DNA of 64,000 nucleotides from Mesorhizobium sp. M1E.F.Ca.ET.045.02.1.1 (GCF_003952485.1 NZ_CP034447.1:5098501-5162500); one strand, 5' to 3'; counted from the stretch's first letter, positions 26,386 to 37,131 are shown. Notes: generated from the letters alone by a model not told the origin. Numbers and translations: made by a program.

Positions 26386-26748
26386 ATGACCGACGGCAGC
26401 CGGAAATTCTACATTACGAGCGAGGCGGAGAAGCTCGAAGTTCTTGCCTCGCTCGAATTGTCGGGAAGCGTCCGCACCCTGGATCGCCTCCTCAGGTCCA
26501 GCTATGCCGTCCTGGCGACGTCCACCTCCGAAGAGGTCAGGGCGAAGTACGCACGGTGGCTGGAAGTAGCCCGGACGGGACTGGCGATCGAAGCCGAATG
26601 GGGCGAGGGCGCACTCCTCGACCTAAATGATCCGATCTTCGTCGACATGCGCGCGCGAGGCGAGATGAATCCGGTCCGTATCGGGAATGCGGAGGCGTAC
26701 GCCGCCGCTCATCCCGGGCGCGAGTTCAGTTCTCCGAGCCTCTTGTGA
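26386..26748 (+). CDS. hypothetical protein
   Basis: A 120-residue soluble protein preceded by a good AAGGGGAG ribosome site. It begins MTDGSRKFYITSEAEKLEVL and has a helical middle (SSYAVLATSTSEEVRAKYAR) and an acidic patch (EWGEGALLDLNDPIFVDM). No family recognised. It could be a small DNA-binding or antitoxin-like protein, but nothing proves that. Its last 40 bases overlap a convergent small gene. Confidence 0.55.
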   Translation: MTDGSRKFYITSEAEKLEVLASLELSGSVRTLDRLLRSSYAVLATSTSEEVRAKYARWLEVARTGLAIEAEWGEGALLDLNDPIFVDMRARGEMNPVRIGNAEAYAAAHPGREFSSPSLL

Positions 26749-26960
26749 GCGTCGCCTTGCTTGCCGACGAATGTGTGCCGCTCTTTGGTATTGTCGGGAA
26801 TCAAAATGAAGGTTCCCTTCTCCGCGTCCGGCGTCTCATATGTACCTGTGACATAATAGATTTCGCCATCCGCGCCCTGATCAACCAAGCGCTCTTCGTA
26901 CTGGAGGGCGTTGGCGGCCTCGTCGTTTTCTTTCTCGTATTCAGGATGTTGCAAAGGCAT
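26709..26960 (-). CDS. small hypothetical protein
   Basis: An 83-residue acidic protein (MPLQHPEYEKENDEAANAL, then EIYYVTGTYETPDAEKGTF). ATG 26960 has AAGGGGA ten bases before it, which supports translation; the in-frame TTG at 26966 is less likely. Beta-rich C-terminal half. It converges on the gene to its left. Function unknown. Confidence 0.5.
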   Translation of the reverse strand: MPLQHPEYEKENDEAANALQYEERLVDQGADGEIYYVTGTYETPDAEKGTFILIPDNTKERHTFVGKQGDAHKRLGELNSRPG

Positions 26961-27496
26961 AATCAAGCTTCCCCTTAGTGACTTACATCTCGCAACCGAT
27001 AGCCTGTGAAATCTTGCGGTTTCGTTATTGGACCCGTCGTATCAAAGGATTCGTGGCGCCTCATCCAATAACCATGCCATGACCACCGCTCCCGCTGAAA
27101 GGCTTCGGCTGAGTTGGACAAGCCTACGCTACCAACGGCAATCCTGGCTGGATCGCACCAATGTAGTGGAACACGCCCAGCTGCGCGCGCTTAAGCAGGG
27201 TGGCAAGGTGCCTTGGCGGACCAGAAGCTGTCGCAGCTAGGCGAAACGGATCTGGTGCTCAGCGGCTCGTCGCAAGGCCTCGACGGCTGGCCGACAAATT
27301 GGCAGCGATCATCTCACGGACGTTCGAGAGAAAGTAACGTCAGATGCTTGCCGGGAGCGGCATCGCCGTCTTCTGGCCGGGCATCGTCGGCGTCTCGACG
27401 TACGGACGGCGCTGTCCCAGATCAGTCCGTCATCCGGTGTCCGCGCATTGTGACCTGGCACGCGTAGGAAGCATCCTTCTCTTGGTGGATCCGGTT
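26961..27496. other. unassigned region, possibly decayed coding sequence
   Basis: Two short rightward frames (27028-27240 and 27213-27467) follow one another in different phases and read like protein at their centres, for example AERLRLSWTSLRYQRQSW and LSQLGETDLVLSG, but neither has a ribosome site or family. This looks like a broken gene. I see no insertion sequence signature. Confidence 0.35.
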
Positions 27497-28177
27497 CTAA
27501 CCGTGTGCGTCCGCTCCAGCCAGCGACGGAAGTTCCTCGGGTTGCCTGCCTGCCAGCACGATAGCATCCTTGACCACGCTCGCCCACCAAGGATCGTCGT
27601 CACGGGCAAGACGGCTGACATCCTCCATATCGAGGCCAACGACACTTGGGGTGAGGCCCAGACGCTCGGAATGAATGGCAAGGCTGTCCCGAACGACCTC
27701 GACAACCGCCGCGAGGTCAGCAGATCCCGTGACTACCCCGACATCCAGATCACTTCCCAGGCGGTCCTCTCCGCGCGCAACGCTGCCGTACACCCACAGG
27801 CTCTTGACGAACTGCTTCTTGTCACCAGGACTATCGGTAACGGCATCGATGATGGCTGCGAACCGACGTTCCTCGGCAGCAAAGAGGTCCTCGATTGCTT
27901 TGGAGAAGTAGTGTTCGGCATTCAAGCGGTACAGTCGGTTGTACCCTGACCCCTCTGCCGACACGACGCGCGCTTCCCCGAGCGAGATAAGGCCCAGGCG
28001 TGTGCTGCTCTTCGATATCCCGGCGCGACGACCGATATCCGAACTGGAGAGGTACCCGCCATGGCGGACAAGCACGCGCAAGACCCGCACGTTCGAGTCG
28101 ACCCCGAAGACAAGGTCGAGAGGATTTCTGATCGCGCTCTGTGGAACCGTTCTCGCCACGGAGGACCCATATTTCAC
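27497..28177 (-). CDS. winged-helix nucleotidyltransferase (MNT type)
   Basis: A 226-residue two-domain protein. Residues about 20-90 are a winged helix (VLRVLVRHGGYLSSSDIG, RAGISKSSTRLGL). Residues about 115-200 are a minimal nucleotidyltransferase: LWVYGSVARGEDRLGSDLDV gives the GS-x-x-R-x9-DxD active site. Fusions of this kind occur as self-regulated nucleotidyltransferases, some acting as toxins or antitoxins by AMPylation of proteins or modification of tRNA. The start is GTG 28177. Three 20-base-spaced repeats just upstream suggest that it binds its own promoter. It differs from the CCA-like enzyme at 18953. Confidence 0.8.
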   Translation of the reverse strand: MKYGSSVARTVPQSAIRNPLDLVFGVDSNVRVLRVLVRHGGYLSSSDIGRRAGISKSSTRLGLISLGEARVVSAEGSGYNRLYRLNAEHYFSKAIEDLFAAEERRFAAIIDAVTDSPGDKKQFVKSLWVYGSVARGEDRLGSDLDVGVVTGSADLAAVVEVVRDSLAIHSERLGLTPSVVGLDMEDVSRLARDDDPWWASVVKDAIVLAGRQPEELPSLAGADAHG

Positions 28178-28196
28178 ATCGGGTCGATCGTTCAGA

Positions 28197-28256
28197 TATC
28201 AAAACAATCGATCTAATATTAAACCACTCGACCCGTTATTAAACCGATTGCCGACA
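28197..28256. repeat. three 20-bp direct repeats upstream of the wHTH-nucleotidyltransferase
   Basis: TATCAAAAC at 28197, TATTAAACC at 28217 and TATTAAACC at 28237 recur at an exact spacing of 20 bases, about two helical turns, within the 80 bases upstream of the GTG at 28177. This layout suits cooperative binding of a winged-helix protein on one face of DNA, most simply the neighbouring gene product. Confidence 0.6.
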
Positions 28257-28346
28257 TCGTGCAATCACAGCCAGCGACTCCTTTCGTTCTTGGCTTCCGC
28301 GAAATGACGCGACGCTCTGAAGCCCGTTTCGGACGAGAGCCTCCGC

Positions 28347-28386
28347 AGCCAGGACTTTTTCGAGGAAGCCAGGATTTCTTCGAGGA
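28347..28386. repeat. 20-bp tandem duplication
   Basis: AGCCAGGACTTTTTCGAGGA is followed directly by AGCCAGGATTTCTTCGAGGA (18 of 20 bases equal). It lies in the 395-base stretch between the nucleotidyltransferase start and the stop of the AAA+ gene. Apart from this and the repeats at 28197, I see nothing functional in that stretch. Confidence 0.6.
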
Positions 28387-28572
28387 TGCCGAGTTTCGAC
28401 GTACGGCGAACCCGTCCAATGAAATCCTTCAATTCCCCACTCCTCGATCCTTGTCCGACCGCCACCCGAGCCACTCGTCCCGTCCCAGGCGCGCGACCGC
28501 CGGCGCTCGCGCATTATAGGCCGCACTCTATGGCTCGCTGCCAATATAGAGCCGGGCCATGCTACGCGGCAT

Positions 28573-30531
<1,959 letters not shown>

Positions 30532-31041
30532 TTCGACACCTCGGCCGCGACCGTGCCACAGCACGGTGATAGAAATCGGAAACTGACGAAGAGACGCGCG
30601 CGCTCAGGCGCCGATGGCCGCGCGTATGGGCGCGCGCCAGGACTGTCTCGTCATCGTTTCGGATTTCCTGGAGGTGTGGATCACGACAGTGTCCTCGGTT
30701 TCATGCGCATGCGTTCTCGGCCGCAGCGAGGGCGGCTGCGGGAGCGGTCAGCGTATGAGGTCGAGGTGTTGGTGCGTGGTCATGGGTGAGAACGTATAGT
30801 GAACATAGTCCTGGCGGTCAAGCGCGCTCCCCAGAACATCGTGGTTCCGTGAGCAAACGGTGTAGGCGGCCGTTGGATTGCCTTATAAATATATGGTTGC
30901 GGAACTGGGGAAACATTTCCCGCCATTCTCCTGCATCTCTAAACGAATATGTCGTAAGTCACGGCACCTGGTAGGCGAGCCCCGCTGATAGTTCTGTTCT
31001 GACGGCCGCAGTTTCAACAATCATGTTGGGAGGTTAGATTG
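30532..31041. other. intergenic promoter region with palindromic site
   Basis: No gene seen in this divergent stretch. A TATAAAT sequence near 30883 is followed about 20 bases later by the palindrome at 30908, then 120 bases of untranslated leader to the next start at 31042. Confidence 0.4.
30908..30921. promoter_or_regulatory. GGGAAACATTTCCC palindrome, candidate operator
   Basis: A 14-base near-perfect palindrome that matches the reverse complement of the site at 32995 except for one missing A. Its position just downstream of a TATAAAT box, before the gene at 31042, fits a repressor operator. Confidence 0.45.
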
Positions 31042-32040
31042 ATGGATAGAGGGAAGGCCCTGAATGAAACTGCGCAGGAAATCGACCGGGTCGCGCCATC
31101 AAGGGACGTCGCCGCCTCCGGGCGGGGGAGGCGCAACAACCGTCGGTCCGGCTCGGCAAAAACGAACGAGCAGTCGATCGACTACGGCAGCCTCGGGATT
31201 CCGGAAGCCGCCGTGCCCTCGTTCGAGGAGGCTCGGGAGATGTTCGTTTCGCTCGGCCGGAAGCGGACCGAAGAGGTGTTCGCTTGCGGGGAGATGCTCG
31301 CGAAAGTGCGCGGCAAGGCACCCAGTCAAGAGGTCTTTGAACGGTGGTCTAAACAGGCGTGCCGGCTCACCAGGCGAGGCGCTGGCAACTACATCGCCGT
31401 TCACAACAACCTGCGTGCCCATCGGAAGGTCCTGGTCGACTGCAGCGTGACTGCGGCCGCTATGTACGCGCTGGCGGCAGCGGAGGCCGAAACCGTCGCT
31501 TCAGTAGTGGCAGACCTCAAGGCGGGCAAGCGGCTGACCGTTCGCGAAATCAGGGCTCTGGTTTCCGGTGATACCCAGAGTGCGCAACCGGACCCCGCCG
31601 ACATTGCCGGAGTCGACGGGTTGAGAGCGCTGGCGCGGGCGAAGGCCCAGAACGGGGTGCCGATCCTGGTGGAGAGGCTCAAGGGGATGCTTGGCGATAT
31701 CCAGGCTGCCCTCCAGCCGCACTTCGAAGGGAAGAACGTCGCCAAGGGAGCGCTGGTCGCGAAATTGGAGCATCCGGCGCGCCGGGCGCGCAGCGAACTG
31801 GAGAACCTCGCGCTATTTGTCGCGCCGAACTCCCGAAGCAGCGAAACCTGGAGAGTGCATCCTGCGATCTTCCCGCACGGAAGCCCGTGGGAGGCGGTTT
31901 CTCAGGTTCTCTTCAAGCTTGGCGGGCGCGAGGAATGGCCCGACGCCAACGACCTGGGCGCCTGGCTTGTCACGGACGTCGTTCCCGCGATCGAGTTCGC
32001 CGTCGGGGCAAAACCCTCAAAAGGCATCTCGACGGAGTGA
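31042..32040 (+). CDS. hypothetical helical protein, DUF3102-like N-terminal half
   Basis: A 332-residue protein starting after GGGAGG. Residues about 50-170 are helical, with FVSLGRKRTEEVFACGEML and QACRLTRRGAGNYIAVHNNL, faintly like plasmid/phage DUF3102 proteins; the second half has VVADLKAGKRLTVREIRALV and a further charged helical domain. The function is unknown. It may bind DNA or be a partition- or regulation-type accessory protein. The palindrome at 30908 lies in its leader. Its last 24 bases overlap the convergent VapC-like gene. Confidence 0.5.
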   Translation: MDRGKALNETAQEIDRVAPSRDVAASGRGRRNNRRSGSAKTNEQSIDYGSLGIPEAAVPSFEEAREMFVSLGRKRTEEVFACGEMLAKVRGKAPSQEVFERWSKQACRLTRRGAGNYIAVHNNLRAHRKVLVDCSVTAAAMYALAAAEAETVASVVADLKAGKRLTVREIRALVSGDTQSAQPDPADIAGVDGLRALARAKAQNGVPILVERLKGMLGDIQAALQPHFEGKNVAKGALVAKLEHPARRARSELENLALFVAPNSRSSETWRVHPAIFPHGSPWEAVSQVLFKLGGREEWPDANDLGAWLVTDVVPAIEFAVGAKPSKGISTE

Positions 32041-32622
32041 AAGCGAAGCGCCCGCCCTATGGCGGGGGCGGGCAGTTGCCGCAAAACGATGCACCGGTTG
32101 TGGCCGACGGTGCCCGCCTTTCGGAAGGATGCTCCACTCGAGTGATGCGGGATCGAAAAGTCCTGGCAGCGGGAAATGACAGTTGATCCGCAAAAAGTCC
32201 TTGGTGTTCATCGTGGCGACGACGGCGCGATGAATGATGGCGGATGCCGCGATCGCCAGGTCTTGGTGCATTCTCGCGTCCTTGGCTTGGGGCGATTTCG
32301 TCCACAGGTCTTTTAGACTGGGGACGAGCGTCATCCGGGCGTACAGCTTCGAGGTTTCGGCATCCATGGGGAGGAACGCCATGTCCGACACCAGAAGGCG
32401 GTCGAGCCAGGACTGCAGTTCAAGGGATCTGGTAACGTTTCGTGCTTCAAGCATCGTTATGCCTCGCTGGATCTCAATCACGCAACCAAACGGGATCGCG
32501 AGCGAGGTGTCCGTTTCCGCTATCCAGCGGACAACGCTGGGATGTGGTCTTTTTTTGATGAGTTCGCTTACTACGTTCGTGTCAAGGACATAGATTCTCG
32601 GGAGTGGGCTCACCGCTGGCAT
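32017..32622 (-). CDS. VapC-like PIN-domain ribonuclease toxin with C-terminal extension
   Basis: A 201-residue PIN-domain protein. RIYVLDTNVVSELI (near residues 9-22) carries the first acidic ligand, VIEIQRG the second and DLAIAASAI the third, with ATMNTKDF closing the site. Family members are about 130-150 residues; here about 36 basic residues (GGHRRPQPVHRF and on) follow the domain, probably from a lost stop codon. ATG 32622 has AGG only three bases before it; GTG at 32613 with AGGA nine bases upstream is an alternative start. PIN toxins cleave tRNA or rRNA. It is divergent from the Phd-like gene at 32720. Confidence 0.8.
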   Translation of the reverse strand: MPAVSPLPRIYVLDTNVVSELIKKRPHPSVVRWIAETDTSLAIPFGCVIEIQRGITMLEARNVTRSLELQSWLDRLLVSDMAFLPMDAETSKLYARMTLVPSLKDLWTKSPQAKDARMHQDLAIAASAIIHRAVVATMNTKDFLRINCHFPLPGLFDPASLEWSILPKGGHRRPQPVHRFAATARPRHRAGASLSLRRDAF

Positions 32623-32719
32623 CCTGTTATTGTGTCAGTGTGATTGTGCGGCGCGAACGTAGGCGAGAGGCACCGGCAAATCGTTAAGCATAGTCTCCGT
32701 CTGAGTAGAAGGATTCGCC

Positions 32720-32974
32720 ATGGGCAAAAGCCCCGGGAAAAAGAGAGGCCCAAAGCCTGCGGAAACCGAGTTGAACTCCTGGCCAGTCGTTGAGGCACAG
32801 GAGCGGTTCGCGGACCTCCTCGATGCCGCTGCAAATCGCGGCCCTCAGACAATCGTCGACCACAACCGCAGCTTCAAACTGACCCTGACAAGAAGCCGCT
32901 GGTCGCCTGAGGCGAAGGAATTACTCCTGAGCGGGGGGCGTGTAGGAGCTGCCGGAAAATCGGGCAAGGAGTGA
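32720..32974 (+). CDS. Phd/YefM-like antitoxin
   Basis: An 84-residue protein: a basic N-terminal arm (GKSPGKKRGPKPAE) and the Phd signature WPVVEAQERFADLLDAA followed by GPQTIVDHNRSFKLTL, the DNA-binding and toxin-binding halves. ATG 32720 follows AAGGAT. Most Phd antitoxin genes precede their toxin on the same strand; here the gene is divergent from the VapC-like gene with 97 bases between. Autorepression of both promoters from that gap is plausible. Confidence 0.7.
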   Translation: MGKSPGKKRGPKPAETELNSWPVVEAQERFADLLDAAANRGPQTIVDHNRSFKLTLTRSRWSPEAKELLLSGGRVGAAGKSGKE

Positions 32975-32994
32975 CGGGAGCGTTGCTCGGTTTC

Positions 32995-33009
32995 GGGAAA
33001 TGTTTTCCC
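32995..33009. repeat. GGGAAATGTTTTCCC palindrome, island right-edge copy
   Basis: Matches 4901-4914 in sequence and orientation over 14 bases, and adds the final C that completes the palindrome. Beyond it lies the NnrS gene of the core-like region. The 28.1 kb between the two outer copies contains all the transposon and defence-type genes of the window. Confidence 0.55.
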
Positions 33010-33149
33010 AAAAGCGCGCGATATACCTGGGCGCTTGGCCGACCTCGAGACGCGGTCGGCTACGACTTTCGCAGGCGCTGGGCGCCGACGGGCAACGCCT
33101 CAGTGCGGGACTATCGAAGCGGCTTGCTCCAGAGTCCAAGGCGATCCTT

Positions 33150-34235
33150 TCAAGCCGGCTCAGAACGGGCGCGCTCGGCGCTCAGAAGCGGGAAGGGCGC
33201 CGGTTGCCGCAGGGCGGCAAGATGCGCCGACAGAAACAGAAGCCACGCCGCCGACCAAGCGATGCCTGCCATGGTCATCAGCGCATGGTGAGGCGTGGCT
33301 ATCTCGGCCAGACAGCGTGCGCCCGTTGCCGCGAAGATCAGCCACAGCGCGATCCAGTGGCGTGTCAGCGGCATCAGGCCCACGTCCTTGACCCGCCGCA
33401 TCGAAACCCTCGCTGCCACCGCCACGACCATTGAACCCATTGCGCCCATCGTCAGCAGATGCGTCTGGGCTAGCGGCGGAAGCATCCCCACCCGCGCGGC
33501 AACGATCCCGAGAAGTCCGGCCGCGAGGGTCGCATAAGCTATGCACAGCATCCGGCTTGCCGGCCACGCACCAACCCCGGTCCAAGCCGTGCGGAGCACC
33601 CACAAGGCGGTGATCGCCAGGGCCGATGTTCCGATCGATCCGCTCGAGAGGACCCCAAACCCCATCATGGCGAGGCCGGGCCACGTGCGTGCCGCAGGCC
33701 GTTGCGGCAAGCCGCGGCGTCGGCACTCTTCGATAAGGAAGGCGGCTATCATCCGGCCGCCCACCGCCAGGATCAGCGCGCCCATCGCCAGGGGAAGTGC
33801 CGCAGCCTGTATCTGATGTCGGACCAATGCCCCTTCCGCGATCACCAGGCCGAGTGGCACGAGAGCAAGCGGCATCTTGTCCCAGCGCCTCGCCCGCATA
33901 ACGGGCAACAGGATCGCCAGCGCGACGACCAGCAAGGGCAGGGATGCCAGCCAGACCGCCTCTGGCTCCGCCAGCGCCAGCATTCGCGCGCCCAAAGCCA
34001 AGGTAGCCAGCCCCAGCGTCGGCAGAGGAGGCTCCGCCCCGGTCCACGCGCGCTGCGCGGTCAGAAGATAGCCGGAGACCGCCATGCCGCCAAAGCCGAA
34101 TATTCCCAGGCGGACATGCGCCTGCCCGGGATCCGCCAACGGCAGCAGCCACAGCCATGGTAGAATGACCGCGACCATGGCGGCGAGGGCGAAGAATACC
34201 CCGGCCGGATGGAAGATCAGCGGACTGCGCTTCAT
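33150..34235 (-). CDS. nnrS: NnrS family heme/copper membrane protein
   Basis: A 361-residue polytopic membrane protein with about 12 hydrophobic segments, beginning MKRSPLIFHPAGVFFAL, the typical NnrS start with its conserved histidine. LGIFGFGGMAVSGYLLTAQ near residue 45 and HLLTMGAMGSMVVAVAARVS near 250 are family landmarks with histidines that may bind heme and copper. NnrS relieves nitrosative stress during denitrification. The start ATG 34235 follows GGAGGAG; the in-frame extension to 34388 reads non-membrane sequence. It is the first gene past the island and fits the denitrification genes further right. Confidence 0.88.
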   Translation of the reverse strand: MKRSPLIFHPAGVFFALAAMVAVILPWLWLLPLADPGQAHVRLGIFGFGGMAVSGYLLTAQRAWTGAEPPLPTLGLATLALGARMLALAEPEAVWLASLPLLVVALAILLPVMRARRWDKMPLALVPLGLVIAEGALVRHQIQAAALPLAMGALILAVGGRMIAAFLIEECRRRGLPQRPAARTWPGLAMMGFGVLSSGSIGTSALAITALWVLRTAWTGVGAWPASRMLCIAYATLAAGLLGIVAARVGMLPPLAQTHLLTMGAMGSMVVAVAARVSMRRVKDVGLMPLTRHWIALWLIFAATGARCLAEIATPHHALMTMAGIAWSAAWLLFLSAHLAALRQPAPFPLLSAERARSEPA

Positions 34236-34531
34236 GCCGTCCGGTCTCCTCCGTCGGTCGGGTAAGATGTTATGTCGAGGTTTAAGAGACCGGGCAGACT
34301 CTGACAAAACCGCCTGATGATTATAAGGACGTATCAAAACAAGATCCGTTGGCAGGCTGAGCGTCGCAATTTTCCAGCGCGTCGGCAAAACTATTGTTAA
34401 TGTCTTGATGGATGCGCTCGTCCTCCTTCAAGACGCGCCGCCCTCCGAGGACGGCAGCCAATACCGAAACTATTCCGCCGAGCGTTGTTGGGGCCTATTC
34501 GCCCATTTCGGGAGGCGCTTCCTGCAGTGCC
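34236..34531. other. intergenic region upstream of nnrS
   Basis: The leftward promoter of nnrS should lie here. A TATAAT on the minus strand (34320-34325) is a candidate -10 box, without a good -35. No coding sequence or FNR-type site recognised. Confidence 0.3.
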
Positions 34532-35965
34532 TTACCATGCCCAGAAGAGGAGCCACCAGTTGAAGGCTCCGGATAGCACGGCAGCGCCGATCCCAGCACT
34601 AGAAGCAAGCCTGCGCGCGGTCGAGGCCGAATAACAGGCGGAAACCTGCCATGCCAGCCACAGGCACCAGAGAGTTGCGCCGCCTAGCAGGCTTATGCGC
34701 AGGTCGCCGACGAAGCCAAGCGGCAGCCCCTCCGAGCGCAGCAGCGTCACGGTCGTCATCGACAGGCCGAGGAACAAGCCGCATCCAGCCATGGGTATCA
34801 GGCACTGGGCAAGGTGATGGAATCGGGCGATCTGGAAAGGGCCGAGTGCCCGCGTAGACAGGGCAAGTGCCGCGCTCACGGCAGCGGTGGTCAGACAGGC
34901 GATGCCCAGCACGTAGCCGATCATGAGGGTGCCATCCAGAGGTGTCATCATGTCGTTCTGGTCCGGATAGTTGGTGAGGATCCACCAGGGCAGCCGCAGT
35001 TCGATCATCGCAATGCCGCCATGCTCGACCAACCATTCTGCAAACTTTTGCCGCACGGTCACGAACAGCGGGCTCGATGCCCACTGAAACGCGCCCGCCG
35101 CCAAACCCATCAGCCCGAACACGATCAGGAATGTCTCCCAGGACTTCGGTTCGCCACCCGCGACATGGACGATCTCATGCGACGGAGAGCGTATTTCCAG
35201 AGCCACGGCCTGTTTGAAGCCTGCGCAGCGTCCGCACATATGGCAGGCCGATGCGCCCTGCATGATGCGGATGGGCACCAGCGGCGCGCAATTGACGAAG
35301 GGAGGGGGCTTTCCCGGCCGATGCCGCCATGCGTGCCACGCTTGGTTGTCGACCGCGTAATGCAGCGGCGCGAGCTTCGAGAGCAGCGCGAAGACACCGT
35401 TGACCGGGCAGAGATAGCGGCACCAGACGCGCTTGTCGTGACCGTAGAGGAAGCCGACGACCATGGCGGCCAAAGTGGAGCCGCCTAGCACGACGATGAC
35501 AGGCTTGGGATATTGGTAGACGCTGACCATCTGGCCGTAGATCGTCGTGCTGGCGAAGGCGACGAAGGGCCATCCCCTCCACTTTATCCAATGCGGGATG
35601 GCGCGGCCGAGTCCGTGGCGGCTGGCCGCTTCCGCAAGCGCCCCTTCGGGACAGAACAGCCCGCACCAGGAACGGCCAACCAGCACCATGCTGACCAGCA
35701 CGAAGGGCCACCAGATGCCCCAGAAGACGAATTGAGCGAATAGTACGGCATTGGACCAGATATGCGACAGCCGCGTCGGCATCGGCGCGAGCAAGGGCGC
35801 GACCAGCAGGGCCACATAGGCCACGATGATCGTCCATTGGACACGCCGGATTGCTGCCTGATGGTCGCGCAGCCAAAGGCCGACGCGCGCGACGCCTGCC
35901 TGTATGCGACCGCTTGCCTGCGGGTCTAGGCCTGCTGGACGGAGTGGGGTCTGTACAGAAGCCAT
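34532..35965 (-). CDS. ftrD: FtrD-like polyferredoxin membrane protein
   Basis: A 477-residue membrane protein of the NapH/NosR ferredoxin group. Two CxxxCP motifs, WCGLFCPEGA near residue 110 and WCRYLCPVNG near 190, and a ferredoxin-like CHMCGRCAGFK near 245 sit between several transmembrane helices. Last gene of the ftrA-ftrB-ftrC-ftrD operon; in Bordetella and Brucella FtrD is proposed to accept the electron released when the ferroxidase step oxidises ferrous iron. The ATG at 35965 lies inside the end of ftrC (40-base overlap); the longer open frame to 36718 is only a shadow of ftrC. Confidence 0.85.
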   Translation of the reverse strand: MASVQTPLRPAGLDPQASGRIQAGVARVGLWLRDHQAAIRRVQWTIIVAYVALLVAPLLAPMPTRLSHIWSNAVLFAQFVFWGIWWPFVLVSMVLVGRSWCGLFCPEGALAEAASRHGLGRAIPHWIKWRGWPFVAFASTTIYGQMVSVYQYPKPVIVVLGGSTLAAMVVGFLYGHDKRVWCRYLCPVNGVFALLSKLAPLHYAVDNQAWHAWRHRPGKPPPFVNCAPLVPIRIMQGASACHMCGRCAGFKQAVALEIRSPSHEIVHVAGGEPKSWETFLIVFGLMGLAAGAFQWASSPLFVTVRQKFAEWLVEHGGIAMIELRLPWWILTNYPDQNDMMTPLDGTLMIGYVLGIACLTTAAVSAALALSTRALGPFQIARFHHLAQCLIPMAGCGLFLGLSMTTVTLLRSEGLPLGFVGDLRISLLGGATLWCLWLAWQVSACYSASTARRLASSAGIGAAVLSGAFNWWLLFWAW

Positions 35966-36762
35966 GTGATCAAAGCCCAGTAGGCTGCGAAGGTGAGCAG
36001 TTCTATTAGAACTGGGCGGGCGCGATATCCGATGAGGCCGGATATCAGGCCGCCCGCCATGCCGCTGTCGGGCAACAGGAGCGACGTATCCCACAGCCGC
36101 CCCGACAGTGACGGCAGGAGCCCTAGCGAGATCAGATGGTCGATACCCGACAGCAGCAAAGAGCCGGCCAGGAACAGGAGCATCACCTCCGTCACCTGGA
36201 AGAAAGTCCGCCACGAGAGCACCTTGCCGCCGAGTTGCAATAGCCAATAGCTGACGAGCGCGGCTACGATGCCGAGCCCAGCGGCGAGTGCCGCGCCGAG
36301 GTTTGTGGCCGAGACACCAGCTATCGTTCCATAGAGGAAGACAGCCGCTTCGCTGCCTTCGCGCAGTACGGCCAGCGCGGCCAGCGCGAACACGCCGAGC
36401 CAATTCGATTGGTCCGCTACTTCGCTCAAGGACGCACGCAAGTCGGATTTCAACGTGCGGCCGCGGCGGCGCATCCAGAACACCATCTGCACGATGAGCG
36501 CCGCGGCAAGCAGGACGATGACCGTCTGGAAATACTCCTGCGCATCGTCGCTCAGCGCATCGCCCACCGTCAGAAGCAGAGCGGCCAGCACGACGGCGCC
36601 GATCAAGCCGACGCCCACGCCGGACCAAAGCCAAACCCGTCCTGCGCGGCGCTGGGCTGCCGGGCGCTGTCCAAGCCACGCGTTTAGAATGCCGATGACA
36701 AGCAGCGCCTCGACGCACTCGCGCCAGATGACGAAGATAACGGTAAAATCCTGCATGCTCAT
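35926..36762 (-). CDS. ftrC: FTR1-family iron permease
   Basis: A 278-residue protein with seven hydrophobic helices and the two RExxE iron-binding motifs: WRECVEALLVIG near residue 14 and LREGSEAAVFLYG near 135. The family moves iron across the inner membrane as ferric ion after oxidation. It is preceded by the cupredoxin FtrB (21-base gap) and overlaps ftrD. Operon under the Irr box at 37816. Confidence 0.9.
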   Translation of the reverse strand: MSMQDFTVIFVIWRECVEALLVIGILNAWLGQRPAAQRRAGRVWLWSGVGVGLIGAVVLAALLLTVGDALSDDAQEYFQTVIVLLAAALIVQMVFWMRRRGRTLKSDLRASLSEVADQSNWLGVFALAALAVLREGSEAAVFLYGTIAGVSATNLGAALAAGLGIVAALVSYWLLQLGGKVLSWRTFFQVTEVMLLFLAGSLLLSGIDHLISLGLLPSLSGRLWDTSLLLPDSGMAGGLISGLIGYRARPVLIELLTFAAYWALITWLLYRPHSVQQA

Positions 36763-36783
36763 GGCAACGGTACCTGCTAACCG

Positions 36784-37128
36784 CTATTTGGCGACAAGGA
36801 CGGCTGGGGCTGCGCCGGGGTGGAAATCGTCGAAGAACGGGTACTGGCCCGGATCGAGTGTGCGGATGACCATTACCGTTTCGGAGTGTGGCGCGACGAC
36901 ACGCTCCTTGCGCAATTCCAAGCTTTCGAATTCGGCAGGCATGTCGCCGAGATTGACCAGGTCTAGCCGGATGCGTCTATTGGTCGGCACCTCGAGGCGG
37001 AGCGGCGAGATCGCGCCGTCCTTGAACTCGATCCGGAAGGTGGGATCGTCATCTGCCAGCACGGCAGATGGTACCGATGCCAAGGCCAGCCCGACGAGAA
37101 TAGCCGTGATGCGCGCGCACAGCTTCAT
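36784..37128 (-). CDS. ftrB: periplasmic cupredoxin FtrB
   Basis: A 114-residue protein with a cleavable signal (MKLCARITAILVGLALASV, then SAVLA before DDD). The mature part is a cupredoxin-like domain with VVAPHSETVMVI and a late GQYPFFDDFHPG; F and H residues could ligate copper. In FtrABCD systems it oxidises ferrous iron bound by FtrA before permeation. The gene follows ftrA by three bases. Confidence 0.82.
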   Translation of the reverse strand: MKLCARITAILVGLALASVPSAVLADDDPTFRIEFKDGAISPLRLEVPTNRRIRLDLVNLGDMPAEFESLELRKERVVAPHSETVMVIRTLDPGQYPFFDDFHPGAAPAVLVAK

Positions 37129-37131
37129 GGG

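Noticed and set aside
35966..36718. Upstream extension of ftrD
   Set aside because: The sequence is a shadow of the FTR1 permease gene; the true polyferredoxin starts at 35965 inside the ftrC end.
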